Source of the DNA: Odontocerum albicorne
Taxonomy: Eukaryota > Arthropoda > Insecta > Trichoptera > Odontoceridae
Length of the DNA stretch: 64,000 bases
NCBI GenBank assembly: GCA_949825065.1
Contig: OX463838.1
Coordinates: forward strand, 6,736,251 to 6,800,250
Reading direction: 5' to 3'
Positions 21,976 through 33,289 of the stretch are shown here, piece after piece (position 1 is the first letter of the stretch; each line of letters opens with the position of its first letter). The notes beneath the pieces are model-generated. The model was not told the DNA's origin, did no database searches, and worked only from the letters and a program-made list of their open reading frames with translations. The translations under genes and the position numbers were made by a program.

Positions 21976-22388
21976 CTTGTAATGTATGTTGTTTTTTAAT
22001 AATTTTTTTTCATATTTTTAATGTCACTGTATTTTTTAAAGGACACTTAAGATTCCTTTGTTTTTTTTTTTGTAAAATTTACTCTAAATTACAAAAAAAA
22101 AACAATATACTCGTATTTGCATAGTTGTTGCGTTAGTACGCTATGATAGACTATTGCCTTATAATCGTGTGGAATCATCAATAGTCTTGTGGATGATGCC
22201 TGTGTGTATACAAGTTTATTTGTCGCACTTTAGCAAGGAATAGTCTGGACCGATCAAACCCAAATATGCGATAGCAAGGAGATTTAACTTCCATGACAAT
22301 TGGTAGGTTTAACCCGTTAAGGCAAAGTTTTATATTGCGCTATTTTTGTGTAACTTAAAACCACTGAAACATTTATGATATGCAGCAT
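21976..22388. other. No feature recognised
   Basis: AT-rich. A TACTCGTA motif is at 22108-22115. Confidence 0.4.
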
Positions 22389-23038
22389 TTAACCTATTTA
22401 CGGCGATGGCTCGAGTATCTTTCGTGTGTCCCACAGGCGGCGGTGTTTTAAGTCAATAAATTTATATTGTATCTACATAAAAATATGACTCACCATTATC
22501 CCGAATCTGAGTACTGTCGAACTGTGCACCGATGCATTTTTTAGCTGACACTATACACACGTAATATTAGAAAATATTCTTATAACACTATTATACAAAT
22601 AAAAGTATGTTTATTATACAAAGAAAACAATAATCCATAAACAATGAAAAAGGCAATTAATTCAATACGCGTACTTACAAAAAAAATATCGACGCATAAT
22701 ACTTCATATTGATCGGGAGCAATCGTCATTATAAACATGACCTTCGGATCGCCCGAACGCGTGGCGCGATTATTCAAAATGCTTTAAATATCGACGGCCT
22801 GTAAGGGGTCTGTTTAAATCCTTCTTATGGATCAAGTACTTAAAGTTTTGATGATTTTAAAAGAGATGTCACTAGAGGACACGTTTTGTCTTATATTTAG
22901 GTTAAACATTTTAAAGAAAATTTAATTTTGGCCGAGATATCGACACGCAAAGTTAGTGGCCACTTAAAAGGCCGCTCGCCAGGACGGCACGTATTATGTA
23001 TGGGCCATTTAAGTGGTCCGTTGCCGTGAAAGAGTTAA
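22389..23038. mobile_element. Candidate piggyBac-like element, family PB4
   Basis: TTAA lies at 22389-22392 and 23035-23038. The left end TTAACCTATTTACGGCGA and the inverse of the right end, TTAACTCTTTCACGGCAA, are imperfect inverted repeats. Near the right end ggccacttaaaaggcc and ggccatttaagtggtcc form a second inverted pair. There is only one copy in the window, so boundaries are tentative. The opposite-strand frames inside show no transposase motif. Confidence 0.45.
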
Positions 23039-23344
23039 GCAACAGGAAAATAAACACTAAAATTAAACAGTATGAAAAAAAGCAGTACAGAACTGAATGC
23101 ACCAGATACCGAACCTGGGGCGCCCGTTTGTCAAATGTAAATGCTGACCATTGGATCACGGTCACCATAAATAAGTACCGCATGAAAATCATTATCACCT
23201 AAAAATAAAAAGTATACCAAATTTATAGCTCGGCTTCATAATAAAATATTAGCTCAATTGTGCCATCTTTTTTTCAATTCATTAAATCCTGCTCGTAAGG
23301 GTCATTAAATAAATTAAAGTGACATAACGTCTGAAAGCCTGTTG
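23039..23344. other. No feature recognised
   Basis: Unique-looking AT-rich sequence. Confidence 0.4.
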
Positions 23345-23515
23345 AAACAAGGAATTATAACCTTTAGAGTCTTGTTAAAATGACTGCTAACAACTATGAC
23401 CTCTATAGTCTAGTCTAAACGACTGCCAACTATGAATTATGACCTCTAGAACCTAGCCAAAACGACTATCAGCAACGAATTATGACATCTATAGTAGAGC
23501 CTAGTCAAAACGACT
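23345..23515. repeat. Imperfect short tandem repeats, about 50 bp
   Basis: About three units share tagtctagtc(t)aaacgact followed by aattatgacctctag, at about 23368-23420, 23408-23462 and 23455-23515. Confidence 0.65.
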
Positions 23516-24548
23516 CTTTTTCAAAATAAAAAATGCTGATATGATTAATGTTAATTAAAAAAAGGACGTCTTGTCTGATTTCTTGTATAAAAATGTCTTT
23601 TACATTTAATTTAAGAAAATTAACATTATTAATTGAATGTTGCCGAAGCTGGTCACAAACTCGAAGACTCTTCTTTCCTTCCTGACATTCAGTTACATCA
23701 GGCCTATTTCGTGTGACTAAAGAAATTATAATATGCTAGCTCATTGAATGTTATATGAATTTTATGGAGACTGTCAGTCCATCTTTAAGACGAATGATCC
23801 AACACATGTATACATTTTTAGTTTGCATGCATACCACACAGGGCTCCCTAAAAAAGATTTTCTTTTTGAAAAATAACTTTATTCAGAAGATCATACAAGT
23901 TCTGGACAGCTTTTGTCACCAGAAAAGTCATTCTATCTCGAACTTTCTAGAATTCCCTTCCCCAAAGTCTTCCATAACATATATTGTCATAAGTTCACTT
24001 AAAATCTACATGGATATTATTTTTTTAATTCAAAATTTTATGTTTATTTGAAGTAATATTTTCAAATATAAATTTTGTAAGGTCGTTCTCTAGGTGATAT
24101 TTTTTTGTTATTAAATCCTTAATGGGCAGCGCAAACCGAGGGAGATAAATTCTCAATTATTTTTCGGTATCTTCAAATATGCTCTGGGAAATACGCGTCC
24201 CACCAGGGCTGTAAAGGATAGATGGACACGAGATACGAGATAACAGGATAAAACACGACTCCGCATATAAGCTAAATGATTCATCGGTTTCAATTTTCAC
24301 AGCAAATGGTTCTGAAACTGTTAAGCCATGAAATACTAAAATAATTCTTGATTAAATCTAAGCCACGTTGTCATTTTAACAATCAATTATTGAACCTTTT
24401 CGTTAGTGAAGTATGAATTTACGATTTTTATTTCTTTATCGAGAACTTTACTAAAAAACATATTTTAAATCTTACAAAGGACGTTTATTTCATTTTCTGG
24501 TGTCATGTTTACTATTTTTCTTTACATTTTGTTTTATTTTATATGCCC
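23516..24548. other. No feature recognised
   Basis: AT-rich. A 98-residue frame at 23755-24051 is compositionally ordinary and has no motif. Confidence 0.45.
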
Positions 24549-24673
24549 CACTGTTTTATTTTTGTTAGTTCACAGCCGGTTTCTAAGACCTTCTTCGTCA
24601 GGTCATCTTCACCTAACGTGGAGACGGAGGTCTTTTTTACCGGGTGTAAGCTCACAAAAATAGAACAGTAGTG
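24549..24673. mobile_element. Small foldback element, about 125 bp
   Basis: The left arm (cactgttttatttttgtt, then agttcacagccggt, then aagacctt) and the inverse of the right arm (cactactgttctatttttgt, acccggt, aagacctc) pair over most of their length around a short centre. Confidence 0.55.
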
Positions 24674-25121
24674 AACACAAAAAAAAATATACGTATTATA
24701 TTAAAAAATGAGAATAATGAATAATTATGCATTACTTTTTTTCCGCCAAGAATATATTTTTTACATAAATAAAGAATATTGTTTACTCAAATAACATATT
24801 TTAAAATGTTGATTTCATGAATACTCTTGTTGATATTTTGCTGAATAATAAATTTTACAATATTGCCATAAACTTCTTGTTTTCCTTTAGTTTTTTTAAA
24901 TAAAATAAAAATAGTTTAAATGTATACATCGCGAAGGTCGTTGATCAAAATTATTAAGAATATTAAAGTTTTTGTATTATTCATGAAATTTTAATAATTC
25001 ATAAAAAAAATGCTTTAAATACAATTTGAACGTAAATATAATGGTATACATCATATTAATCATCGCCATTATTACGTTATTCCCCTATTGGGGTAAACAA
25101 AGAAAACAGATATCTGCTTTG
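24674..25121. other. No feature recognised
   Basis: Strongly AT-rich. Confidence 0.4.
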
Positions 25122-25692
25122 TATTAGGTGTTAACATAAGTTGTGTCCGTTTTTTTTTTCAATTTAAAAATGAGCACCAAAAGTTAAATAAAATGGTAAA
25201 TGTTATACATCATTCGAAAGAAAATGTTCTGCTCTACAAGATTGTGATGAAAAATGTTTGAAGGGAATCTTCATGAATAATATAGTTTAAGCGGTCCTCA
25301 TTGAAGTCCACTGGTCGTCCGGAACGCTCCATGTCTTTCAGGTCGAAATTACCGTCTTTGAAACGTAAAAACCATCGACAAGTTATCCTTTAATTCATAG
25401 CATCTTCACCGTACATTTCGCAAATATCGCGAGCAGCTTTGGTAGCTTTATTTCCTCGATTGAACGCGAACAGAATGATGTGTCGAAAATGCTCACTTTC
25501 GTCTACTTGACATTCCATTTTGAAGGCTTGTAATCAAATAAAATAATGTATGTAACGTAAAAGCAAACACAATATCTTGTAGAGCAGAAAATTTCCTTTC
25601 GAATGACGTATAACATTTACCATTTTGTTTTACTTTTGGAGCTCATTTTTAAATTGGAAAAAAACGGACACAACTTATGTTAACACCCAATA
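25122..25692 (-). mobile_element. Internally deleted mariner (M1) with long inverted ends, copy 1
   Basis: The ends tattaggtgttaacataag (left) and the inverse of the right, tattgggtgttaacataag, begin inverted repeats extending about 130 bases, with TA at both borders. On the minus strand an ATG at about 25516 opens MECQVDESEHFRHII, then LFAFNRGNKATKAARDICEM, the N-terminal helix-turn-helix of mariner transposases. A stop follows YGEDAMN. The frame resumes as WFLRFKDGNFDLKDMERSGR and ends soon after. The whole D,D34D catalytic region is absent. Relative: 47988-48510. Confidence 0.85.
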
Positions 25693-25905
25693 CTATCCTG
25701 GCACACATATTTTTCATCTGCAACATTCACGCACCTCACCACGTTTACTCGGCAATCATAAATTCTTTTCATTTTTCCCATATTCATCAATTATTTAATT
25801 TGGTCTTCTCATGATTTTCTAGGTCTTCCGAACGTGTCGCATCTTCTTTACTACTAGTACAAGTTATTTTTGTAAATCTGTCTTATTAATTTTTTCTACG
25901 TGAAC
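25693..25905 (-). mobile_element. LINE family C, 3' coding remnant
   Basis: Minus-strand broken frames contain RHVRKT, KIMRRPN and a REC..KICVPG-like end, with cctggcacacatatttttca downstream. This corresponds to the GRPR...RRxCMRK stretch of family C. Weak. Confidence 0.4.
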
Positions 25906-26149
25906 TATCTCAATACAGTGTATTTTCTTGTATGTAATGTTGTGGAATGAAGTTTTAATTAATTCATAGAATTTATCAAACAATATACGTGTTTCTTTTC
26001 TTTAAACGTAAAGGTCATGCAAAATTCAAATGTTTCCTGAAAAATGTCAAAGTTTATTGTTTCCTGAAAAATGTCAAAGTTAATTTGTTTAATAAAATGT
26101 TAAAGGTTTGAAAAACATATTAATTTTTCCTTATTATTCATACATATTT

Positions 26150-26760
26150 ACCATCACGCCATTTCCCAGTGAAGAAAGGACAGAGCGCCAGGCTTTCCTT
26201 CCTCGACTCACATCGTTATTCACTTCTAATCCATACAACTTCTCATACAACTTTTACGATTTCTCTAGCTTTCAATGTTTTTTATAATATCCAAGTAAGT
26301 TCATTAGTCTTCTTCTTACTTGATCGAACCATACTTTCCTTGATCTTCCACTTACACGCCTTCCACTCACATTTGCACTATATATCACTTTTCAATTCAG
26401 CGTGCTCTTCTCCATCTTACTTAACACACCAGCCTTAAGTTATCTTTCAGCCCTTATCTTAAATCCCATTTTTTTAAATTTAAAATGTAAATAGAGTATG
26501 GGATAACCAGTTTTTTAATTATTACCTACAACTAATAAAATACCGTAGAAGGCCCGCCCCTGAACTCGCTGGCAATCTCATTAACAATATCTTTGTTCAC
26601 TTTTACCCCTTCATTATTCCGTATTCTGTTATACACTGTCACTCAATATTTTCACTCAATGTACGTATTTATACAGCATTTATTCGACTCATTCAATATT
26701 TTTCCACGTTTCACCCCCGTACATCGAATTTGGCATTAAAATACTTTTGTGGGCTATCAT
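26150..26760 (-). mobile_element. LINE family C fragment
   Basis: On the minus strand, in order: gggtgaaacgtggaaaaata, gtgagtggaaggcgtgtaag, tcaaggaaagtatggttcg, agaaatcgtaaaagttgtat, and the 3' end actgggaaatggcgtgat. The same blocks occur in the copies at 10105-10800 and 33290-33735. An insertion or divergent stretch interrupts 26460-26580. Confidence 0.65.
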
Positions 26761-27224
26761 CTTAGTATGTGCGTATTATATAATTTTTTCAAAATATTTG
26801 TATATGGTACACTTAAGACGCTTTTTAATACGCATAGAAATATTTCATCAACCAAAGCTTCAAGAAAGTTTGCATTTAACTCATCCAAGTTAACCCCTGG
26901 GAGACTTGAGACCACCCTTGACCATTCATTTCATAAAACCGCACCTCCTCTCCTGTTTCTCGGTGTTCGGTTTCAAAGGGTGTTACTCTCCTTTGATCCG
27001 ATTATTTTGAAAAACCCCTGAACTCTTTAGTAATGGAATTAAGTTCGCAGTCTCCTCGGAGACTTAGGACAAGGGAATAATGATGATGAATCTATGCTGA
27101 CGCCGCTAATTAAATCTTATTGGATAACCTACTTTGCTGAATTAACTTTTATATACCGATTTAAATTTACCAGATTTCCCCTTTTACAGAATCATTTCAT
27201 ATTCTTTTTGAAGCCTTTTCGGCG
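26761..27224. other. Unassigned; possible SINE or LINE end at 27020-27075
   Basis: The phrases ctcctcggagacttaggac and aataatgatgatgaat look like a retroelement 3' end with an (ATG)n tail, but no second copy is present. The 90-residue frame at 26749-27021 has no motif. Confidence 0.35.
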
Positions 27225-27420
27225 GAGGATTTTGAAATAGTTTCAAATTTAAAATGTTGAATCGATCATAACGGATTTGGAAATAGATTCAAATTCAAAA
27301 TGTTGAATCATTCCTTATTAATAGCGGAGTTTGAAATTTTAATTGTTCAATCTTCATTAATTGATTTTGAAATTTTAAATGTTGAATCCGTATATCGAAT
27401 CTTGAATTTGCAACAAATAG
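27225..27420. repeat. Degenerate short tandem repeat
   Basis: About four units of 45-65 bases share gaaatnnattcaaatt and aaaatgttgaatc. Confidence 0.6.
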
Positions 27421-27519
27421 AAAAAAAATGAATCCTTAATATCTTATTTTGAAATCGTTTCCAGTTTTAAACGTTTAATTTTTAATAATGCTTGTATTAA
27501 CATAATAAAAAATTTGTGA

Positions 27520-27775
27520 AGTGTCAATGTTTGAAAGAAGACAGAATAAAGACTTTTAAAATTGATGCATAAATAAAATGTATATTTAAAGAAAGACTAA
27601 GAGAGGAGCTTTAAAATGATTTAGACATGTAAAGAGAATGGTGAAATAACGACAAAGTGAGTACATGTTACAATTCATAAATACTAAGAGAAAAACGTGA
27701 CTGGACCAGATTTTGAAAGAAGGTAAAAATATAAGTATGAATACTACAAGATTGTGCATGACGAGATATATGCAT
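27520..27775 (+). mobile_element. Degenerate LINE family C fragment
   Basis: Plus-strand phrases tttagacatgtaaagagaat, aacgtgactggaccagattt and gaaagaaggtaaaaatata parallel the copy at 6910-7335. Confidence 0.5.
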
Positions 27776-28254
27776 GTGAAAGTGACAACAGTGGTGTGCT
27801 TTGATATAATAGTTTGGAGACCTGTTTTTTTTTACTACCCCACTGCGTGATGGTATGTTTTTATATGTAATATAAGGGTACACAAATATTCAATCACGTC
27901 GGACAATAAGTCCGTCGTCACCACTATTATTTTCACACTTTGGTGTCGCTACCGGAGAAAGAGTCTCTTTGGGTAGTCCCTTCTTCGTCACTGTGTGACG
28001 TCACGTTCATAAAAAAATCAACAAGATTTAGATTTTTTAATGCAGATCACGCTGGATGGGGACTTATTTTAACTCGCATAACAGCGGGGGTGGAGATGGG
28101 ATCGAACAACAACAATATAATGGTATTATAGAGTTATTTTACATAAAATATTATTGTTTTATTAAAATTCCATTCGAAAAAGGACAAAAAAAAGTTTTAG
28201 GAAGATGCTAATTGAATTAAAATACAGTGTTCATGATGAAAAAAAGCAGTAAAT
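27776..28254. other. No feature recognised
   Basis: A slightly GC-richer patch at 27930-28120 (ggtgtcgctaccgg, acagcgggggtggagatgg) has no match in the window. Confidence 0.4.
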
Positions 28255-28455
28255 GTTTTATATATTATTTAAAGTTAAGGCATTAACGTTGTGGAGGTTT
28301 AAATACATTGTAATTTGTTTTATCAAACACTGTTTATTCCACTTTCTGTCTTGTTTGTGCTCCCCTGAAGATGAGGTGAAAGCCTTGAAACTGGAAGGGT
28401 TATACCGTTATAGAAAGGTGAATAAACAATGTTTGACTAAACAAATTACAAAGCA
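28255..28455 (+). mobile_element. Penelope-type 3' end with inverted tail and hammerhead-like core
   Basis: Inverse tail sequence (ttaaggcattaacgttgtgg, 28275 on) is followed at 28353 by forward sequence tgtttgtgctcccctgaaga, gaggtgaaagccttgaaac and gggttatacc, then the forward tail. The forward part matches 59838-59935. The 28365-28409 stretch carries CTGAAGA, a 4-bp stem, GAAAC and a GTT triplet. Confidence 0.65.
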
Positions 28456-28735
28456 TTAAGATGATTTGACCACGTGTAAAAACGAATGATGAAATACTTA
28501 ATTTTGGAAGTGCTATAAAACAAATATATAAATATACAAGTAGTATAGAAGGATCGAAAATATTGGGAAGATCTAGAAAAACGTGATACACCCAAATGAA
28601 TCGAATTCTAAATGCGCGAATAGTGAAATATTGGTAGTAGACGAGTGTGCATGATGAGGTGTTAGATTAGAATGAAGTGGTAATCTGTTATCTCTGCCTA
28701 CCCTGAAAGAGACTTAGAGTTTTGGCAATGGAAAT
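28456..28735 (+). mobile_element. LINE family C, 3' end
   Basis: Phrases ttaagatgatttgaccacgt, gaaaaacgtgatacaccca and the terminal ttatctctgcctaccctgaa correspond to the RWFGH, R..W.DQM and SAYP segments of the family, with frames broken. Confidence 0.55.
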
Positions 28736-29261
28736 AAATAATTTAAAATTGAAAGCAAAATCAAATATACAAAAGTGTTTTCAATCAAATATCAATAATG
28801 AAATAAATGCAAAAAATAAATAAATCCATCCATTTGTTGATAATATTGGAGGTCTTCGTTGGTAAGAAAAATAAATGACTTTAAAGGTTTTAGCAAAGAT
28901 TTCATTAGTATTTTTTTCATAGTATTTCCTTAAAGTTTACAGTTCCTGGTTATATTCATTATCATTCAGTCCATATTTATCAAATGCTTGATATAGGCCA
29001 CTCCTTTCCTTTTTCACTCTCCTGATCTTGAGCGCTGTATATCCAGCTTACACTCTGCTAATCATAAAATGTTATATCACTTCTAAGCAATGGCAATTCG
29101 GTTTAAAAAAAACGTAAGGCTGCATTAGATTATTCATGTTGATGGTCTTGGAACTGTTATCTCCTTGTCATCGGAAATTTGTGTTTGATCAATCAAAATT
29201 ATGTACTTGCTGAAGTGCAATAACCTGTACAGAATATATCAATACACACGGAGACGCCTTC
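28736..29261. other. No feature recognised
   Basis: AT-rich unique-looking sequence. Confidence 0.4.
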
Positions 29262-29765
29262 TATCTGTAGAATGGAAGGCATACTCGATCAAGCATACAT
29301 TGAAAACCATTCTTGATCACGAGGGATTATTTATCGTATCGTATACTCATCACGCGTAGTGGGCATTTATACATACATTTAAACTAACTGTAGAATGGAA
29401 GACACACTCGATAAACCATACCTTGAAAACCCACCCTTGATCACGAGGGATATTTTATCGTATTGTATACTCATCACGCGTAGTGGACATTTATTCATAT
29501 GTTACATTTAAACTATCTATAGAATGGAAGATATACTCGATAAACCATACCTTGAAAACCACCCTTGATCATGAGGGATTGTTTATCGTATCGTATACTC
29601 ATCACGCGTAGTGGACATTTATTCATATGTTATATTTAAATTATCTGTAGAATGGAAGACATACTCGATCAAGCATACATTGAAAACCATTCTTGATCAC
29701 GAGGGATTGTTTATCGTATCGTATACTCATCACGCGTAGTGGACATTTATTCATACATTTTTTTA
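29262..29765. repeat. Tandem array, four units of 123-129 bp
   Basis: Units begin at about 29266, 29389, 29518 and 29646 (tgtagaatggaag). Each contains gaaaacca, ttgatcacgaggga, gtatactcatcacgcgtagt and a tttattcatatg end. Units 1 and 4 share catacattgaaaaccattct; units 2 and 3 share accataccttgaaaaccacc. Confidence 0.95.
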
Positions 29766-29904
29766 AAAATGTTTTGAAATCAGTTTTTGGCTGATTCTAT
29801 CTTTAACTGCTCAACTATTTTGCTTTTTTAATAAGATGTTTCAAAAATATTTTTATTTAAAATATTTTTATCTTTATTACTAAGCAAATTTTAAATGAGC
29901 AACC

Positions 29905-30528
29905 TTAACCCTTCCCTTACGGTGATAAAAATAATACGCGTGCTCCGGTGTTGGGTAGTAAGTACGCAATAAAAAATTTGAGATTTTAAATCGGAAAAAT
30001 AAGAACATTCATAGATAATCCCCTTAATTAATTATAATTGAAGTTAAAAATTATAATAATTGAGATTTATTTGCTGAAGACATTAAAAAACCATCTGAAA
30101 ACATTAAAAAACGCTCACGGAACGGGCGTACGTCTAACCTATTTGCAAGCCTAGAGGCTACTAGTGGCGCGGAACGTCAGTCGCATACTCCGGCGCTTAC
30201 GCCTTTGCTTTGCAGCTCCTCGCAATTCAGTCTAGTATGCAAGAGTGAGATGCGAATATAGTGTCACGCTTCCCGCATACTATTCACCTATCGTCAAGAC
30301 GAGGCACTCGCAGCGTTTAAATGCGAATTTGTTTTCGATCTTTACAAAACACCTCGATGTAGTCGATAAATTCTGATTATTATTAATATTATTTTTTAAA
30401 TCAATGCGTAAATATATTATGGAGGAATACCTAAAATCTTAACCTTGTATTTATTATATTTATAGAGATATTGATGGTTATTAGAAGCAATGTGTAGAAG
30501 ATACCCAACACAGGGAAGGAAACGTTAA
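29905..30528. mobile_element. piggyBac-like MITE, family PB2, copy 1
   Basis: It begins TTAACCCTTCCCTTACGGTG and ends CAGGGAAGGAAACGTTAA, with TTAA at 29905-29908 and 30525-30528. The termini resemble PB1 but the interior differs (gtgttgggtagtaagtacgc). It aligns over its length to 55980-56614. Confidence 0.85.
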
Positions 30529-30584
30529 ATAAGTTTGAAACGATTTCACTTCTCGAATTAAGCGTAATATTTAAACGAACATAA

Positions 30585-30650
30585 ATGAATTCCACAACCC
30601 CTAGATTGAAAGGCAAGCATCTTATTAACTAAGTCTCGGACGTACGTGAA
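30585..30650 (-). mobile_element. SINE1 head
   Basis: The minus strand reads gacttagttaataagatgct, then ctaggggttgtggaattc, matching the tRNA-like head of SINE1. The body is missing. Confidence 0.5.
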
Positions 30651-30865
30651 ATCAGGAAACAAAATATTTCCTGAAATTTAGAAAAAAAAACAATACTCAA
30701 TTGCCTCTCTATATAAAACACAAAGAAAATATTTTACCAGTAACAGGCTTAACTTAAGTGACCAGTCTCTAGGCAAAATAATGGAATTGAACCTTTTTTA
30801 AAAAAAAAACTGAATCTATTTCCTTATAACGGGTGAAGAAAAATAGTTTTTATTTCACGATATTC

Positions 30866-31030
30866 ATTACTGTCTCAGAGCCAATGGCGACCCTTTTTCC
30901 TCTGGAGAAATCTTTCAAATAGCTATTTCGTCCACAATCTTCTTTTCGGAGGTTTTTTTTTTCTTTTAAAATTTATTGTTTGCTAAGCAAACGAATTTAT
31001 CCTTGCTATTTTAAGTAACATCATTTTTGT
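30866..31030. repeat. Dispersed repeat shared with 49689-49860
   Basis: Both copies carry attactg(t/c)ctcaga, then ggcgaccctttttcctc, gagaaatctttcaaat and tttattgtt(t/c)g. No coding potential. Each copy lies beside a SINE1-like tRNA head. Confidence 0.7.
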
Positions 31031-31264
31031 GCATTACGCTTGATTTTCGACTCAAGTTTTGCGATCGATTCCCAATAGTGAAATAATAAAGAAAAAGTTC
31101 TTATATTTTATATTTAACAATCTGATTATTTAAATACTTCTAATTGTTTGGAATATATTGACGATATGACGATAAATTGAATTATTTTCAATTGCATTAG
31201 AGTACAACGCTGTTTTTGTATACATAAAAACGGGACATATTTAATCCATGTGGCAACACTGCAG

Positions 31265-31385
31265 TGAAAACCTAACTAGAACCTGTTAAAAAATGGGTAC
31301 CAATCAGAATCAAACTCACAACCTCCGAGTTACAGGCATCTTATAAGACGTCGATAGTTATAACTAGGTCACGAATGTCGTAATG
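31265..31385 (-). mobile_element. SINE1, head and start of body
   Basis: The minus strand reads gtgacctagttataactatc, the stem region, ggttgtgagtttgattctga (box B-like) and tctagttaggttttcact. The tail is absent. Confidence 0.6.
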
Positions 31386-31450
31386 TCAAGTCAAAAACAA
31401 CAAAAAAAAATATGCTTAAAATATTTCTTTTACAAAAAGAAAACATTCTA

Positions 31451-32299
31451 TACAGGCGGCCCTCGACTTTCGCACATTCTACTTTCGCGCAATTTGCTAT
31501 TTCGCACATTTAAAAAAATTCAATTTTAAGATTTTTGTCGATAATGCACAAATTGTTCGCTTTCATGCAGTTGCTTCCACTTTTTTGGAATAACTATAAT
31601 ATATGGAACGCAATAAAGAATATTGGAGACTCGTGGGCTGAAATAAAAGAGTCGACAATGAAAGGTTCCTGGAAACAATTATGCCCACAAATTATGAGTG
31701 ATTTTATAAATTCTGAAGAAACTCAGGAAACTAACATATCACAGATGAAAAAGTTAGCCTAATGAATGAACTAAACTTGGATGTCAACAACGAAGATGTT
31801 AATGAGTTGATTGAATCTCACTCAGTACCTCTGTCAAATGAATACTTAATTGAGCAACAAGAGTTAAATGAAATACACAATGAAAGCGAGGAAGAAGAAG
31901 CTGATAAAATCGTCAAGACTTTGACAATAAAAAATATGAATGTACCCTTCATGCATCTTGACAGTTTTTTTACTATCATGGAAGAATGTGATCCGAATGG
32001 AGAACGTATATCTCGATTAATAATGACACAGCATGTTATAGGACTCTTTATCAAGAAAATAAAAGAAAGGGTGGTATTCAACTAACTCTTGACAAGTTTA
32101 TAAAAAAAAAACACCTGAAAGCACTTAAACACGCCTCATCTTAATTATATATGTTGATAAATAAATATTTTTAATGTATTATTGATAAATAAATATTTTA
32201 AAATATAATTTTTGATATTTTTTAAACATCCCTCTACTTTCGAACATTCGCACATATTTTCAGGAACCAATTATGTGCGAAAATCGAGGGCCACCTATA
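31451..32299 (+). mobile_element. Deleted pogo/Tigger-type DNA transposon
   Basis: The left terminus CAGGCGGCCCTCGACTTTCG and the inverse of the right terminus, TAGGTGGCCCTCGATTTTCG, are inverted repeats, flanked by TA (31451-31452 and 32298-32299). The termini and the encoded C-terminal transposase fragment both point to the Tigger branch of the pogo family. At 849 bp it is well below full length; the DNA-binding region and most of the DDE domain are gone. Confidence 0.85.
31535..32110 (+). pseudogene. Tigger-like transposase, C-terminal remnant
   Basis: Frame 1 (31535-31762) carries FWNNYNIWNAIKNIGDSW, then ESTMKGSWKQLCPQIMSDF, the C-terminal WxxxNI...W..V..S....W..L.P block of Tigger transposases. 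A one-base shift near 31758 moves to frame 2 (31762-32085): LNLDVNNEDVNELIESHS, an acidic EESEEEE-like stretch and MEECDPNGERISRL. A second shift near 32050 continues as LYQENKRKGGIQLTLDKFIK, the usual C-terminal end. Two shifts plus the 5' deletion make it non-functional. Confidence 0.8.
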
Positions 32300-32424
32300 A
32301 GTGTTTTTCATAATTGACAAATACTCGTATATACTCTATGTTCAACATTCTATTGGAATTTTATAAAAGTGAGTTGGTTTTTATTCATATTTTAAAACAT
32401 TGATAACTTATAGATAATTTATAT

Positions 32425-32575
32425 TTTAAAACATTGATAGTCATTTGAATGATTTATGCGACAACGTGACTTGCTTAATTTACTTTTGTCTGGTTGGTTG
32501 GAAGAGATTGCTGCCTGGCAATAATCCTGCTAGATTGTATTTGCAACAACAAGTGTTGAATAAAAAATAATAATA
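32425..32575 (+). mobile_element. LINE family D, 3' end only
   Basis: It matches 7978-8105 closely: gatagtcatttgaatgattt, gtctggttggttggaagag and ctggcaataatcctgctag. An extreme 5' truncation of the family whose tail SINE1 shares. Confidence 0.8.
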
Positions 32576-33289
32576 TTATAACTTTAGATAATTGAAAATA
32601 ATTTATATCAAATGTTGATGTAAAATAAAAAGTGGATTTTGAAGAGTCGAGTCTTCAATTAAAAAGTACTCAATCTATTTAAGTCAATTAATATTCATTT
32701 TGAATAAAAATCTGAGATTCTTCACCAGTCTTGATCTATATCTGAATGTTGGTGCTTCGAGAGAGACTTATTAATCCCAAACGCTTTCGAACTTTGTTAT
32801 AATCTCACTTAATGGATTCACCTTTAAGTGAGATCACGCAGAGAATGAAGTAATTTATATTGTTATACTCGTATAATTGTGTCTTGTTAATTATTTAATT
32901 TACTTATAGTCTAATAATACATGAGAAATAATTTGTTATATTGCCCGACACTTCTTTGACAATAACTCTAGCTCATTCAAAACAAAATATGACAATTTTC
33001 ATATGAAAAGTAAAAACACTGGCTCGAAAAAAATATCGAAATTCAGATGTTAATCAATTAATCCACTTCATTTTAAAATATAGAAGTTTTCATTATCACA
33101 CAGGTAAAAAATAATTTCTTTCTTAACCGAACACTTAGTTAAAGGTTTGTTTTCGAGTGTCTCAAGTCACTATTTATATACATACTCGTACATACCATGA
33201 CGCCGTTATTAAGATGAGGTAGACAAAAAGGGAACTGGGTTGGGCTTTATTATTTCTAAAGCAATATTTCGCCTCTTCCACATCGAGAC
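32576..33289. other. No feature recognised
   Basis: AT-rich. TACTCGTA motifs lie at 32866 and 33183. Confidence 0.4.

Noticed and set aside
18700..22300. Dispersed repeat pair at 18700-18840 and 22190-22300
   Set aside because: Only short scattered phrases agree (gatgaccc/ctgtgcgtg, gatcaaaccca); too weak without an alignment score.
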